Shown: positions 18,014 through 27,191, numbered from the stretch's first letter. The stretch: 64,000 nt of DNA from Streptomyces tendae (GCF_014650435.1 NZ_BMUY01000002.1:739951-803950); one strand, 5' to 3'. The notes: generated by a model not told the origin, from the sequence alone. Numbers and translations are program-made.

Positions 18014-18865
18014 GTGCCCAAGGTGTCCTCGGTGATCGTCCCGTACGCGGCGTACCTGCGCGTGTACGAGCCGCTGGCGGCCTTCCCCGACGATGAACGC
18101 GCCCACTGGACCCGCTACGCCCGCCGCCCCGACCGGCCCTCCTACCAGGACGAGCTGCGCCGCTCCCTGGCCGACCTGCTGCCCACCCCGCCGGTGGCGG
18201 TGCCGGTGCACGAGAGCGCGGACGCCTTCGTGACCGAGGTGGACGGCGTGGTCTGCGTCTGCCCCTGGCGGACCCGGCTGCGCGGCTGGCAGGCCCTGGG
18301 CGAGCTGGCCGAGGACTTCCCGGAGCCGGTCCTGGACGCCCTGATCCCACCCGTCGTACGCCGCCAGAGCGCGCAGGACTACGAGCGCTGGCTGGAGCGC
18401 AACCCGGACGCCCGCCCCTGGATCCGTACGGCCACCTGGCAGGTGCCGATCAACTGGTTCGTGCTCGTCTCGGACGCCGAGCGGGAGTACGACGAGGGCG
18501 GCGACGGCGAGGCGGCGGCCGCGCCGGTGCTGCGCTACCGCACGCCGATGGTGCAGGCCCGCCGGCGGGTGGCCCGGGCGCTGCGGGCCCTGCGGGAGGC
18601 CGTGGACGAGGGGCCGCTCATCGACGGCCTGGTGGACGTGGGGCGCTGGCTGGAGGAGTTCCACCCGCGTTCACTGGTCGAGTTGGACTACGGCGGGCTG
18701 GTGCACGCCCTGCCCGCCGGGGAGTTGGAGGCGGACCACTCCGCGGCGGACGTGGCCGAGGGGATCGAGGCCCTGCGCCACGGCGACGGGGTCGCCGCGG
18801 GGGCGGCGTACGGGCGGCTGGTGGAGCGCTGGCGGGCGGTCCGGGACCGGCGTTCCGCGAACTGA
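18014..18865 (+). CDS. Conserved hypothetical protein upstream of bldC
   Basis: 283 residues with no catalytic motif or membrane segment that I recognise. The start at GTG 18014 follows GGAGGGAGCAGG; the frame is open further upstream but without a site. Features: an N-terminal VIVPYAAYLRVYEPLAAFP, a Trp/Pro-rich middle (QVPINWFVLV) and an Arg/Glu-rich helical C-terminus. It occupies the position between vdh and bldC that I recall as conserved in Streptomyces. Function unknown. Confidence 0.85.
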   Translation: MPKVSSVIVPYAAYLRVYEPLAAFPDDERAHWTRYARRPDRPSYQDELRRSLADLLPTPPVAVPVHESADAFVTEVDGVVCVCPWRTRLRGWQALGELAEDFPEPVLDALIPPVVRRQSAQDYERWLERNPDARPWIRTATWQVPINWFVLVSDAEREYDEGGDGEAAAAPVLRYRTPMVQARRRVARALRALREAVDEGPLIDGLVDVGRWLEEFHPRSLVELDYGGLVHALPAGELEADHSAADVAEGIEALRHGDGVAAGAAYGRLVERWRAVRDRRSAN

Positions 18866-19398
18866 CGTTTGACGTACCGCCCGATGTGGGGTTTCGTCTT
18901 CCGCTCCGACACGTGTTCGGGATGGGCTGATCCCTTGTCGACAAGGGACGTAGGTCCCGATCCGGGCGTATGCGTCAAGCGTGACGGACCGCACGTACAT
19001 CACTCTTGCGCCCCTTCCCCCTCCTCATGCCAAAATAGGACAAGGAGCCCGGGGAGGGCTCCTTCCGTCCTGCTGTGGTGCACTGTGGGTGGAATCTCAG
19101 CATTGCACGCTTTGGGGGGTCTGGTGACTCCTGATCGTCCCTGTGACTGATCGTCACAGTGGCGTGACTGTCCGCTATGGCATGGTCCATCGGCTTCCGT
19201 CGCTGATGAACACCTGGGAGGGCAATTCCATCGGTTTGGCCGACGCGGCTGGACAGATGGTGTAGTTGTAGTGCCGAGGACAAGCCGTTCGTCCTATAAC
19301 CGACTCGACTCGCGTCCGCCATTTCGGGCAACGCGGGTCAAGGTGCAGAATTTAGAGGAATGAACCGAGAAGGTTCGGTTCTCCCGAGGAGGCCGCTC
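18866..19398. other. Long bldC upstream region
   Basis: 533 bp without a supported gene. It contains an 8-bp hairpin at 19042-19064 (AAGGAGCC / GGCTCCTT), probably ending the upstream transcript, and leaves more than 300 bp before bldC for promoter and control sites. No inverted repeat longer than about 8 bp stands out. Confidence 0.7.
19042..19064. terminator. Hairpin downstream of the 18014 gene
   Basis: AAGGAGCC (19042-19049) pairs with GGCTCCTT (19057-19064) around a 7-nt G-rich loop. It lies about 180 bp after the upstream stop codon and has no U-tract, so it is a weak call. Confidence 0.45.
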
Positions 19399-19605
19399 AT
19401 GACCGCTCGCACCCCTGATGCCGAGCCGCTGCTGACCCCGGCTGAGGTCGCCACCATGTTCCGCGTCGACCCGAAGACGGTCACGCGCTGGGCGAAGGCC
19501 GGCAAGCTCACGTCGATCCGCACGCTCGGCGGGCATCGCCGCTACCGCGAGGCCGAGGTCCGCGCTCTGCTCGCGGGCATTCCGCAGCAGCGCAGCGAGG
19601 CCTGA
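19399..19605 (+). CDS. bldC: Developmental regulator BldC (MerR-like DNA-binding protein)
   Basis: 68 residues: essentially just a MerR-type winged helix (LTPAEVATMFRVDPKTVTRWAKAGKL, then IRTLGGHRRYREAEVRALL) without an effector or dimerisation domain. BldC binds cooperatively to direct repeats and holds back entry into development in Streptomyces. The sequence matches what I remember of the S. coelicolor protein. The ATG at 19399 follows CGAGGAGG by 6 nt. It ends at a canonical intrinsic terminator. Confidence 0.97.
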   Translation: MTARTPDAEPLLTPAEVATMFRVDPKTVTRWAKAGKLTSIRTLGGHRRYREAEVRALLAGIPQQRSEA

Positions 19606-19711
19606 ACAACTGAATAACCGGGCAGAACGGCAGGTCCCCCAACCTGTCGGGGCGCCTGGACCACACAGCTCCAAGCGACGCCGTCCCTGCCCCAACAGAG
19701 GTGCGTCGTTG

Positions 19712-19749
19712 ATCGCGCTGGACTCCGCCGGGTCCAGCGCGATTTTTTT
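19712..19749 (+). terminator. Strong intrinsic terminator of bldC
   Basis: A 12-bp perfect stem ATCGCGCTGGAC / GTCCAGCGCGAT with an 8-nt loop, followed directly by a run of Ts. Such a complete rho-independent signal is uncommon in this GC-rich genome. It lies about 105 bp after the bldC stop. Confidence 0.92.
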
Positions 19750-20058
19750 GTGGCCCCTCCCGTGTCCTGCTCCGTGTCCTCTTCCGTGTCCTCCGCCGCG
19801 TCCCGCGCCCGGTTCTGTGAGCGGGCTTGTCGGAGTCTGGGGGGCGGTGTCGGATCTGCTGTGCGAGCACCGTCGAGCTGGTGCAATTGCACATATTAAA
19901 TTGATCAGTTGTAGGAGAGGTGTAAGTGCCTCCGTTTCAAAAACTCATGCGGTGACACCCGTCACACCGCACGGCGCTTGTTGGGCCGGACGCCCGTGCG
20001 CTATTGGAGGCGTGGCCTCCAGGAGGTCTGCCGGGCAAGGGTGTTGGGGCTCGCGGGG
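19750..20058. other. Gap between the bldC terminator and the CxxC protein gene
   Basis: About 310 bp with no gene I can support. It includes a C/T-rich low-complexity run (19753-19810, repeated CGTGTCCT units) and an AT-rich patch at 19885-19915. Confidence 0.6.
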
Positions 20059-20253
20059 TCACGCCGTGGGCGCGCTCCCGTCCTCGACGCCCTCTTGACG
20101 GCCCGTCGCAGACTGTGGCGCCGGCGAGTCCAGTGCCAGTCGCAGGAGCCGGTGACAGATCGGGCAGTGGCGCGTCACGTGACGGTACGACGACGCGGCC
20201 GACAGATGCGCGCGGAGCAGGGCCCGCGTCTCGTGCCTGACCGATGTCGCCAT
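20059..20253 (-). CDS. Small CxxC protein (DUF6274-like)
   Basis: 64 residues beginning MATSVRHETRALLRAHLSAA and containing HCPICHRLLRLALD, a single Cys-x-x-Cys that could hold zinc in a dimer. The ATG is preceded by GGAGGTGG at 5 nt, one of the best ribosome sites in the window, which is why I trust it over the overlapping frames. I recall a Streptomyces-specific family (DUF6274) of this form next to bldC. Function unknown; it converges on bldC. Confidence 0.75.
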   Translation of the reverse strand: MATSVRHETRALLRAHLSAASSYRHVTRHCPICHRLLRLALDSPAPQSATGRQEGVEDGSAPTA

Positions 20254-20421
20254 ACGCCACCTCCAGGGGTCCTACGGGGGATGTGCCCTGTCTTTGGAGT
20301 ACCGAGCGAAAGTGACGCCGTCAAGGCCGCGAGAGGGCGACTGAGAGCCGCTGAGGGCCTCTGGCGGCCTGAAGGTCAACCAGCAGGGGAAGTTGCCCGC
20401 ACCGAACGGCGCAGGCAAAGG

Positions 20422-20455
20422 GGGAAGCCCCGCACCATACGGTGCGGGGCTTCCC
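20422..20455 (-). terminator. Terminator of tRNA-Asp copy 1
   Basis: A 15-bp perfect stem GGGAAGCCCCGCACC / GGTGCGGGGCTTCCC with an ATAC loop, just downstream of the minus-strand tRNA. Confidence 0.9.
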
Positions 20456-20460
20456 TGTTG

Positions 20461-20535
20461 CGGTCCTGACGGGATTTGAACCCGCGGCCTCCACCTTGAC
20501 AGGGTGGCGAGCACTCCAAACTGCTCCACAGGACC
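20461..20535 (-). tRNA. tRNA-Asp(GTC), copy 1
   Basis: 75 nt on the minus strand with acceptor GGTCCTG/CAGGACC, discriminator G, anticodon stem CCACC/GGTGG and loop CTGTCAA (anticodon GTC). No encoded CCA. Identical to the copy at 24840. Confidence 0.96.
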
Positions 20536-20639
20536 AGGTTTCGCGGCGCTTTTTGTGCGTTGCGCTGCGAGAAGAGACTGTACAGGAGGGTGGGCCGCCG
20601 GTCGAACTCACCCTCCGTGCAGGGGTCGTCACGGCTGTG

Positions 20640-23600
20640 TCAGGGGGCGAGCGCGTCGATGGCCTTCACGATCCGCTTGTCGGAGACGGGGTACGCCGTG
20701 CCCAGCGCGTGGGCGAAATAGCTGACCCGCAGCTCCTCGATCATCCAGCGGACCTCCAGCACCTGCTGCGGCACCGGGCGGCCCTGCGGCATCTGTTCAA
20801 GGAGCCACGCGTACTCGTCCCGCATCTCGTGGACCTTCTCCATGCGGGACGTGTCCCGCTGCACGCCCGTCGGCATCTGCTGCAGCCGGCGGTCGGCGGC
20901 GACCAGGTAGCGCATCAGGTCGGGCAGCCGCTTGATCCCGGCCTGCGTGACGAAGCCCGGCTTCACCAGCGCGTCCAGCTGCCCCCGCACGTCCTGGAGG
21001 TTCGCCAGCAGGGCGGGGCTGCGCACGGCCTTCAGACGGCGCTCGCAGGCCTGCCAGGCCGCCAGCACCTGCTGCACCTGGCCCACCGTGCGGACGGTCG
21101 TGTCGACGATCTCCGCGCGGACCTTGTCGTAGAGCTTGCGGTACGACTCCTCGTCCCACGCCGGGCCGCCGAAGTCCGCGATCAGCTTGTCCGCCGCGGC
21201 CATGGCGCAGTCGTCGAAGAGTGCCTGGATCGAGCCGTGCGGATTCGCGGACAGGCCCAGCTTCTGCTGGTTGGTCAGCTTCTCGGACGCGAACTTCGCC
21301 GGGTTGACCGGGATGTTGCGCAGGATCAGCCGACGGGTGCCCTTCCACATCGCCTGCGCCTGCTCGGCCTCGGTGTCGAAGAGGCGGACGGAGACGGTGC
21401 CGGCCTTCGGGCCGTCGTCGACGAGGGCCGGGTACGCCTTCACCGGCTGACCGGCCCGGCGGGTCTCGAAGACCCGGGTCAGTGTGCCGATGGTCCAGTC
21501 CGTCAGCCCGGAGCGCTCCAGGGACTCGCCGCCGCTGCGCTCCGCGGTGGCGGCCGCGGCCTGCGACAACGCCTTGCGCGCCTTCGGGCGCAGCCGCAGC
21601 TTCAGCGCCTCCAGGTCCTTGTCCTCGGCCAGCTTGCGACGGCGCTCGTCGACGATCCGGAACGTGATCTTCAGGTGGTCGGGGACCTTCGCCCAGTCGA
21701 AGTCCTCGGCGTCGAAGGGCACCCCCACCATGCGCTTCAGCTCCCGCGCCATGGTCACCGTCAGCGGCTCCTGGAGAGGCACGGCACGGTCCAGGAACGC
21801 CTGGGCGTAGTTCGGCGCGGGCACGTAGTTGCGGCGGACCGGCTTGGGCAGGGAGCGGATCAGCTCCGTGACGACCTGCTCGCGCAGGCCCGGGATCTGC
21901 CAGTCGAAGCCCTCGTCCGTGACCTGGTTGAGCACCTGGAGCGGTACGTGCACGGTCACACCGTCGGCGTCCGCGCCCGGCTCGAACTGGTACGTCACCC
22001 GGAACTTCAGCGGCCCCTGCCGCCAGGAGTCCGGGTAGTCGTCCTTGGTGACCGCCCCCGCCTTCTCGTTGATGAGCATCTCGCGCTCGAAGTCGAGGAA
22101 GTCGGGCTGCTCGTGCCGCTTGTGCTTCCACCACGAGTCGAAGTGCGCGCCGGAGACGACGTGTTCGGGCACCCGCTGGTCGTAGAAGTCGTACAGCGTC
22201 TCGTCGTCGACCAGGATGTCCCGGCGCCGGGCCCGGTGTTCCAGCTCCTCGACCTCGGTCAGGAGCTTGCGGTTGTCCGCGAAGAACTTGTGGTGCGTGC
22301 GCCAGTCGCCCTCCACCAGGGCCTTGCGGATGAACAGCTCGCGGCTGGCCTCGGGGTCGATCCGCCCGTAGTTCACCTTGCGCTGGGCCACGATCGGCAC
22401 GCCGTAGAGCGTGACCTTCTCGTACGCCATCACCGCCGCCTGGTCCTTCTCCCAGTGCGGCTCGCTGTAGGTGCGCTTGAGGAGGTGCCCGGCGAGCGGC
22501 TCCACCCACTCCGGCTCGATCCTGGCGTTGACGCGGGCCCAGAGCCGGGAGGTCTCCACCAGCTCCGCGGACATCACGAAACGCGGGGGCTTCTTGAAGA
22601 GCGCCGAGCCCGGGAAGATCGCGAACTTGGCGTTCCGCGCGCCCAGGTACTCGTTCTTCCCCGTGCTCCTCCCGCCCTCCCCTCCGGCGTCCTTCACGTC
22701 CTTCATGCCGACGTGCGAGAGCAGCCCGGCCAGCAGGGACACGTGGACGCGGTCGTCGGGTGCGGGGTGCTCCTCGTCGTTGAGGTGGATGCCCATCTGC
22801 CTGGCGACGGTGCGCAGCTGCGTGTAGATGTCCTGCCACTCGCGGATGCGCAGGAAGTTGAGGTACTCCTGCTTGCACATCCGGCGGAAGGACGACGAAC
22901 CGCGTTCCTTCTGCTGCTCGCGCACGTACCGCCAGAGGTTGAGGAAGGCGAGGAAGTCGCTGCTCTCGTCCTTGAACCGGGCGTGCTGCTGGTCGGCCTG
23001 CGCCTGCTTCTCCGCCGGGCGCTCCCGCGGGTCCTGGATGGACAGGGCCGCCGCTATGACCATGACCTCGCGGACACAGCCGTTCTTGTCCGCCTCCAGC
23101 ACCATCCGGGCCAGCCGCGGGTCGACGGGCAGCTGGGCGAGCTTGCGGCCGGTGTCGGTCAGCCGCTTGCGTACGTCCTTCTGCGCCGGGTCGAGCGCGC
23201 CCAGCTCCTGGAGCAGCTGCACACCGTCGCGGATGTTGCGGTGGTCCGGCGGGTCGATGAAGGGGAACTTCTCGATGTCGCCGAGGCCGGCCGCGGTCAT
23301 CTGCAGGATGACGGAGGCGAGGTTGGTCCGGAGGATCTCCGCGTCCGTGAACTCCGGGCGGGCCTCGAAGTCGTCCTCGGAGTACAGCCGGATGCAGATG
23401 CCGTCGGACGTACGGCCGCAGCGGCCCTTGCGCTGGTTGGCGCTGGCCTGCGAGATCGCCTCGATGGGCAGCCGCTGGACCTTGGTGCGGTGGCTGTAGC
23501 GCGAGATACGGGCGAAGCCGGGGTCGATGACGTACTTGATGCCCGGCACGGTGAGGGAGGTCTCGGCGACGTTGGTCGCCAGCACGATCCGGCGCCCGGT

Positions 23601-24623
23601 GTGCTGCTGGAAGACGCGGTGCTGCTCGGCGTGCGAGAGCCGCGCGTACAACGGCAGTACCTCGGTGAATCTGTACTTCTTCTTCTCCAGCGCGTCGGCC
23701 GTGTCCCGGATCTCGCGCTCGCCGGAGAGGAAGACGAGGATGTCGCCCTTGCCCTCCCCCATCAGCTCCTCGACGGCGTCGGTGATCGCCGTGATCTGGT
23801 CCCGGTCGGCGTCGTCCCCGTCCTCCTCCAGGAGCGGCCGGTAGCGCACCTCCACGGGGTACGTCCGCCCACTGACCTCGATGATCGGGGCGTCGCCGAA
23901 GTGCCGGGAGAACCGCTCGGGGTCGATGGTCGCCGAGGTGATGACGACCTTGAGGTCGGGACGCTTCGGCAGCAGCTGGGCGAGGTAGCCCAGCAGGAAG
24001 TCGATGTTGAGGGACCGCTCGTGGGCCTCGTCGATGATGATCGTGTCGTAGGCGCGCAGCTCGCGGTCGGTCTGGATCTCGGCGAGCAGGATGCCGTCCG
24101 TCATCAGCTTGATGAAGGTGGACTGTGGGTTCACCTGGTCGGTGAACCGCACCTTCCAGCCGACGGTCTCCCCGAGCGGGGTGTCCAGCTCGTCCGCTAC
24201 GCGCTCGGCGACCGTGCGCGCGGCGATCCGGCGGGGCTGGGTGTGCCCGATCATGCCGCGGACGCCACGGCCCAGCTCGACACAGATCTTCGGAATCTGG
24301 GTGGTCTTGCCGGACCCCGTCTCACCGGCGACGATCACGACCTGGTGATCACGGATGGCCGCCGCGATCTCGTCCTTCTTCTGGCTGACCGGGAGCTGCT
24401 CGGGGTAGCTGACGGCCGGCACGCGCGCCCGGCGCTCACCGATGCGCTGCTCGGCCTTGGCCACCTCCGTCTCGATCTCGGCGAGGACGGCGGCGCGGGC
24501 CTCCGGCTTACGGATCTTCCGCGCACCCTCCAGCCTGCGGCCGAGCCGGTGCGCGTCGCGCAGCGACAGCTCGGTCAGCCGGGGGGCGAGGGTGCCGAGG
24601 GCGGGGGCAGGGTGCGTAGACAT
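20640..24623 (-). CDS. hrpA: ATP-dependent RNA helicase HrpA
   Basis: 1327-residue DEAH-box helicase, the full HrpA length. Walker A GETGSGKT at 100-107, DEAH at 198-201 in IIIDEAHERSLN, SAT in VVITSATID, and motif VI near QRKGRCGRTSDG. The HA2 and OB-like domains and the long C-terminal HrpA-specific region (DUF3418) follow. HrpA processes mRNA and rescues stalled ribosomes in other bacteria. Monocistronic, flanked on both sides by tRNA genes on the same strand. Confidence 0.96.
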   Translation of the reverse strand: MSTHPAPALGTLAPRLTELSLRDAHRLGRRLEGARKIRKPEARAAVLAEIETEVAKAEQRIGERRARVPAVSYPEQLPVSQKKDEIAAAIRDHQVVIVAGETGSGKTTQIPKICVELGRGVRGMIGHTQPRRIAARTVAERVADELDTPLGETVGWKVRFTDQVNPQSTFIKLMTDGILLAEIQTDRELRAYDTIIIDEAHERSLNIDFLLGYLAQLLPKRPDLKVVITSATIDPERFSRHFGDAPIIEVSGRTYPVEVRYRPLLEEDGDDADRDQITAITDAVEELMGEGKGDILVFLSGEREIRDTADALEKKKYRFTEVLPLYARLSHAEQHRVFQQHTGRRIVLATNVAETSLTVPGIKYVIDPGFARISRYSHRTKVQRLPIEAISQASANQRKGRCGRTSDGICIRLYSEDDFEARPEFTDAEILRTNLASVILQMTAAGLGDIEKFPFIDPPDHRNIRDGVQLLQELGALDPAQKDVRKRLTDTGRKLAQLPVDPRLARMVLEADKNGCVREVMVIAAALSIQDPRERPAEKQAQADQQHARFKDESSDFLAFLNLWRYVREQQKERGSSSFRRMCKQEYLNFLRIREWQDIYTQLRTVARQMGIHLNDEEHPAPDDRVHVSLLAGLLSHVGMKDVKDAGGEGGRSTGKNEYLGARNAKFAIFPGSALFKKPPRFVMSAELVETSRLWARVNARIEPEWVEPLAGHLLKRTYSEPHWEKDQAAVMAYEKVTLYGVPIVAQRKVNYGRIDPEASRELFIRKALVEGDWRTHHKFFADNRKLLTEVEELEHRARRRDILVDDETLYDFYDQRVPEHVVSGAHFDSWWKHKRHEQPDFLDFEREMLINEKAGAVTKDDYPDSWRQGPLKFRVTYQFEPGADADGVTVHVPLQVLNQVTDEGFDWQIPGLREQVVTELIRSLPKPVRRNYVPAPNYAQAFLDRAVPLQEPLTVTMARELKRMVGVPFDAEDFDWAKVPDHLKITFRIVDERRRKLAEDKDLEALKLRLRPKARKALSQAAAATAERSGGESLERSGLTDWTIGTLTRVFETRRAGQPVKAYPALVDDGPKAGTVSVRLFDTEAEQAQAMWKGTRRLILRNIPVNPAKFASEKLTNQQKLGLSANPHGSIQALFDDCAMAAADKLIADFGGPAWDEESYRKLYDKVRAEIVDTTVRTVGQVQQVLAAWQACERRLKAVRSPALLANLQDVRGQLDALVKPGFVTQAGIKRLPDLMRYLVAADRRLQQMPTGVQRDTSRMEKVHEMRDEYAWLLEQMPQGRPVPQQVLEVRWMIEELRVSYFAHALGTAYPVSDKRIVKAIDALAP

Positions 24624-24708
24624 ACGGATTCCAGGATCTCATCCTCGGGAAAAACCTGGCGAACGCTTTTGCCGCGGCGTCCGCACAGGCAACGCAGGCA
24701 ACTACAAC

Positions 24709-24736
24709 AAGGCCCCGATCCGAAGATCGGGGCCTT
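24709..24736 (-). terminator. Terminator of the Glu-Asp-Phe tRNA cluster
   Basis: A 12-bp perfect stem AAGGCCCCGATC / GATCGGGGCCTT with a CGAA loop directly after tRNA-Phe on the minus strand. Confidence 0.88.
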
Positions 24737-24741
24737 TGCTG

Positions 24742-24815
24742 TGGCTGGGGCCGGGGTCGAACCGGCGACCTATCGCTTTTCAGGCGATCGCTCGTACCAA
24801 CTGAGCTACCCAGCC
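24742..24815 (-). tRNA. tRNA-Phe(GAA)
   Basis: 74 nt with acceptor GGCTGGG/CCCAGCC, anticodon stem ATCGC/GCGAT and loop CTGAAAA (anticodon GAA). Last gene of the cluster. Confidence 0.96.
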
Positions 24816-24820
24816 GCGAG

Positions 24821-24834
24821 GTTTCACGTGAAAC
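24821..24834. promoter_or_regulatory. parS site (ParB binding)
   Basis: GTTTCACGTGAAAC matches the Streptomyces parS consensus exactly and is the core of a longer perfect 20-bp palindrome (24818-24837). It lies in the 24-bp spacer between tRNA-Asp and tRNA-Phe. Streptomyces chromosomes carry about twenty such sites clustered around oriC, where ParB loads for segregation of sporulating chromosomes. Confidence 0.9.
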
Positions 24835-24839
24835 CTCAG

Positions 24840-24914
24840 CGGTCCTGACGGGATTTGAACCCGCGGCCTCCACCTTGACAGGGTGGCGAGCACTCCAAAC
24901 TGCTCCACAGGACC
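24840..24914 (-). tRNA. tRNA-Asp(GTC), copy 2
   Basis: 75 nt with the same acceptor, anticodon stem and GTC loop as the copy at 20461. Middle gene of the Glu-Asp-Phe cluster. Confidence 0.96.
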
Positions 24915-24948
24915 AAGCTTCGTACGACAGTGTCGCACATGTACTGCG

Positions 24949-25021
24949 TGCCCCCAACGGGATTCGAACCCGTGCTACCGCCTTGAAAGGGCGGCGTCCT
25001 AGGCCGCTAGACGATGAGGGC
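24949..25021 (-). tRNA. tRNA-Glu(TTC)
   Basis: 73 nt with acceptor GCCCTCA/TGGGGGC (one G-U pair), anticodon stem CCGCC/GGCGG and loop CTTTCAA (anticodon TTC). First gene of the cluster; CCA not encoded. Confidence 0.95.
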
Positions 25022-25101
25022 TATCGGCCCGCCTGGGCGCTTCGCAGCGCGTCGGGGACGTGAGAAGCATATGGGATGGCGGGAGGTATCGCCAAAACGG
25101 T

Positions 25102-26769
25102 TTACGGAGTGCTGGGGACGGGCCTGCTCGGGGCGGTGGGGGAGGCGCCGGTGCCGGAGGAGGACGGGCCGGTGCCGGAGGGAGAGGGGCTGGTGGCGGA
25201 GGGGGACGGAGTGGCGCCCGGCTGGTTCTCCTTCGGCAGATGGCGGCTGACCTCGGCCGTCGTCAGGCCCAGGCCGCCCAGTTCGATCTCGTCCCAGGCC
25301 TGGAGGCGCCGGGTGTCCCGGTCGAAGTAGAGGATGGACGCCTGGATGGGGTCGGGGTACTTGCCCTCGACCGCGCGCAGCCCGCTGCCGCCGGTGGAGC
25401 CCTCGACGCGCAGCCGGGTGCCGTACTTCATGACCTCCATGTCCTCGTGGTGGAGGTGCCCCGCGAGGACGAGGGGCACATCGCCGTCGACCTCGCGGGC
25501 GGCCGACGGCTCGTGGGCGATGGCGATGTCGACCGGGGTGCCGGCCGCGCGCTGGTCGCGCAGGGCGGAGGCGAGGCGGGCGCCGGCCAGTTCCTGGGAC
25601 GCCTCGGCACCGTCCGCCTTGGAGCGGTCGGGGGTGTACTGCGGGTCGCCCATGCCGGCGAAGCGCAGACCTGCGACGGTGCGGGCGTGGCCGTCGTCCA
25701 GGACGTGCACGTTCTTCAGGTGCTTCAGGTACTCCTGGGTGCCGCGGGAGTCGTGGTTGCCGCGGACCCAGACGTAGGGGGCGCCGAGGTCCTCGACGGG
25801 GTCCAGGAAGCCGTTCTCGGCGGCCGTGCCGTGGTCCATCGTGTCGCCGGAGTCGACGATCACGTTCACCTTGTACTGCTGCACCAGCGAGGCGATGATC
25901 TTCCAGCTCGCCGGGTTCAGGTGGATGTCCGACACGTGCAGGACGCGGATCGTGGTCGGGTCGGGCTGGTAGGCGGGGAGGGTCGAGGTGACGTCGTAGA
26001 GCTTGGTCACGTTGGTCACCAGGCGGGCCAGCTCCTTCTGGTAGACGTCGAACTCGGTCACGATGCTGCGCGCGTTGCCGACCAGCGAGGGCGCGGAGGA
26101 GAGCAGTCCGGAGAACTTCGGCTCCAGGACCGAGTCGGGGTTCCAGGTCGCGTACGCGGTGCCGCCGGAGGCGACCAGCAGGGTGAGGGCGAGGCCCCCG
26201 GCGGCGAGGGCGCGCCGGGGCCGGCGGTAGACGGCGAGGCCGAGCGCGGTGGCACCGGTGACCACGGCCACGCAGGAGCGGACCGCGAGGTCGAGCGTGC
26301 CGTGCTCGACGTCCTGGGCGACCTCGTCCTGGAGCCCGGAGAGGCGCTCGGGGTGGTCGACGAGGGCCTGGGCGCGGGCGGGGTCCAGCTGGTCGACGTT
26401 GACGTCGAGGCGCACCGGGGCGACGTGGCTGTCGAGCTGGAGGGCGCCCAGCGGCGAAACGTTGATCTTCGTGCCGCCGGCCAGTGAGGGGCGCAGGGTC
26501 ATCGTCGTGTCCATGGGCCCGACCGGGACCCGGACGTTGCCGACGACCAGCAGGCCCAGCCAGGCGCCGAGCACGACGACGGCGACCAGGCCCGCGGCAC
26601 GGGACCACGGGCGGGAGCGGGCGGCGGCGAGTTCGGGAGCGGCGGACGGGGGCCGGTGCCGGCGGGCGAGCCGGTCGCGGTGCCGGCGGGTGAGGATGCG
26701 CGGGGCGTTGCGGATGGGGTTCATCACCTCGGCCAGGGCGTGCAGGGCTGCGGCGGGGACGCGGGCCAT
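25102..26769 (-). CDS. Membrane-anchored metallophosphoesterase
   Basis: 555 residues. A basic N-terminus is followed by a membrane segment near residues 58-77, a ~95-residue exterior part and a second membrane pair near 165-205. The calcineurin-like phosphoesterase domain shows HVSDIHLN (DxH), VDSGDTMDH (GDxxD), WVRGNHDS (GNHD), AHEPS and AGHLHHEDM (GHxH). The last ~45 residues are a Ser/Pro/Thr-rich tail. The catalytic side should face outward given the two segments. Substrate unknown. Confidence 0.9.
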   Translation of the reverse strand: MARVPAAALHALAEVMNPIRNAPRILTRRHRDRLARRHRPPSAAPELAAARSRPWSRAAGLVAVVVLGAWLGLLVVGNVRVPVGPMDTTMTLRPSLAGGTKINVSPLGALQLDSHVAPVRLDVNVDQLDPARAQALVDHPERLSGLQDEVAQDVEHGTLDLAVRSCVAVVTGATALGLAVYRRPRRALAAGGLALTLLVASGGTAYATWNPDSVLEPKFSGLLSSAPSLVGNARSIVTEFDVYQKELARLVTNVTKLYDVTSTLPAYQPDPTTIRVLHVSDIHLNPASWKIIASLVQQYKVNVIVDSGDTMDHGTAAENGFLDPVEDLGAPYVWVRGNHDSRGTQEYLKHLKNVHVLDDGHARTVAGLRFAGMGDPQYTPDRSKADGAEASQELAGARLASALRDQRAAGTPVDIAIAHEPSAAREVDGDVPLVLAGHLHHEDMEVMKYGTRLRVEGSTGGSGLRAVEGKYPDPIQASILYFDRDTRRLQAWDEIELGGLGLTTAEVSRHLPKENQPGATPSPSATSPSPSGTGPSSSGTGASPTAPSRPVPSTP

Positions 26770-26840
26770 TGGTCCCGTATGCCCGTGGCCCGGGGCGGAT
26801 ATGCGGGTCGTACTCCACGGTCGTACCCGACAATGGTCCT

Positions 26841-27191
26841 GTGCTGGAGATGACGCGCGAGGAGTTCGAGGAACTGGTCGCCGAAGCCCTGGACCGGATC
26901 CCGCCGGAGCTGACGCGGCTGATGGACAACGTCGCGGTGTTCGTCGAGGACGAACCGCCGGCGGACGATCCCGAGCTGCTCGGGCTGTACGAGGGGACGC
27001 CGCTGACGGAGCGCGGGGAGTGGTACGCGGGCGTGCTGCCCGACCGGATCACCATCTACCGGGGGCCGACGCTGCGGTTCTGCGCGACGCGCGAAGACGT
27101 GGTCGCCGAGACCGAGGTGACGGTCGTTCACGAGATCGCCCACCACTTCGGGATCGACGACGCACGGCTGCATTCCCTCGGGTACGGGTGA
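26841..27191 (+). CDS. Metallopeptidase family (zincin) protein
   Basis: 116 residues starting MLEMTREEFEELVAEALDRIP, with a single zinc motif HEIAHHFGIDD near the C-terminus. This is the small 'possibl zinc metallo-peptidase' family (DUF2009/PF06262-like) found beside core genes in actinobacteria. I choose the GTG at 26841; an ATG 9 nt later is possible. Divergent from the phosphoesterase with only 71 bp between start codons. Confidence 0.88.
   Translation: MLEMTREEFEELVAEALDRIPPELTRLMDNVAVFVEDEPPADDPELLGLYEGTPLTERGEWYAGVLPDRITIYRGPTLRFCATREDVVAETEVTVVHEIAHHFGIDDARLHSLGYG

Noticed and set aside
19937..20260. Alternative 107-codon frame overlapping the CxxC protein gene
   Set aside because: No ribosome site at its start and a Pro/Arg/Gly composition; the 64-codon frame has GGAGGTGG and conserved-looking residues.
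20442..24848. 1468-codon open frame on the plus strand
   Set aside because: Antisense shadow of hrpA with low-complexity residues and no ribosome site; also runs through tRNA genes.
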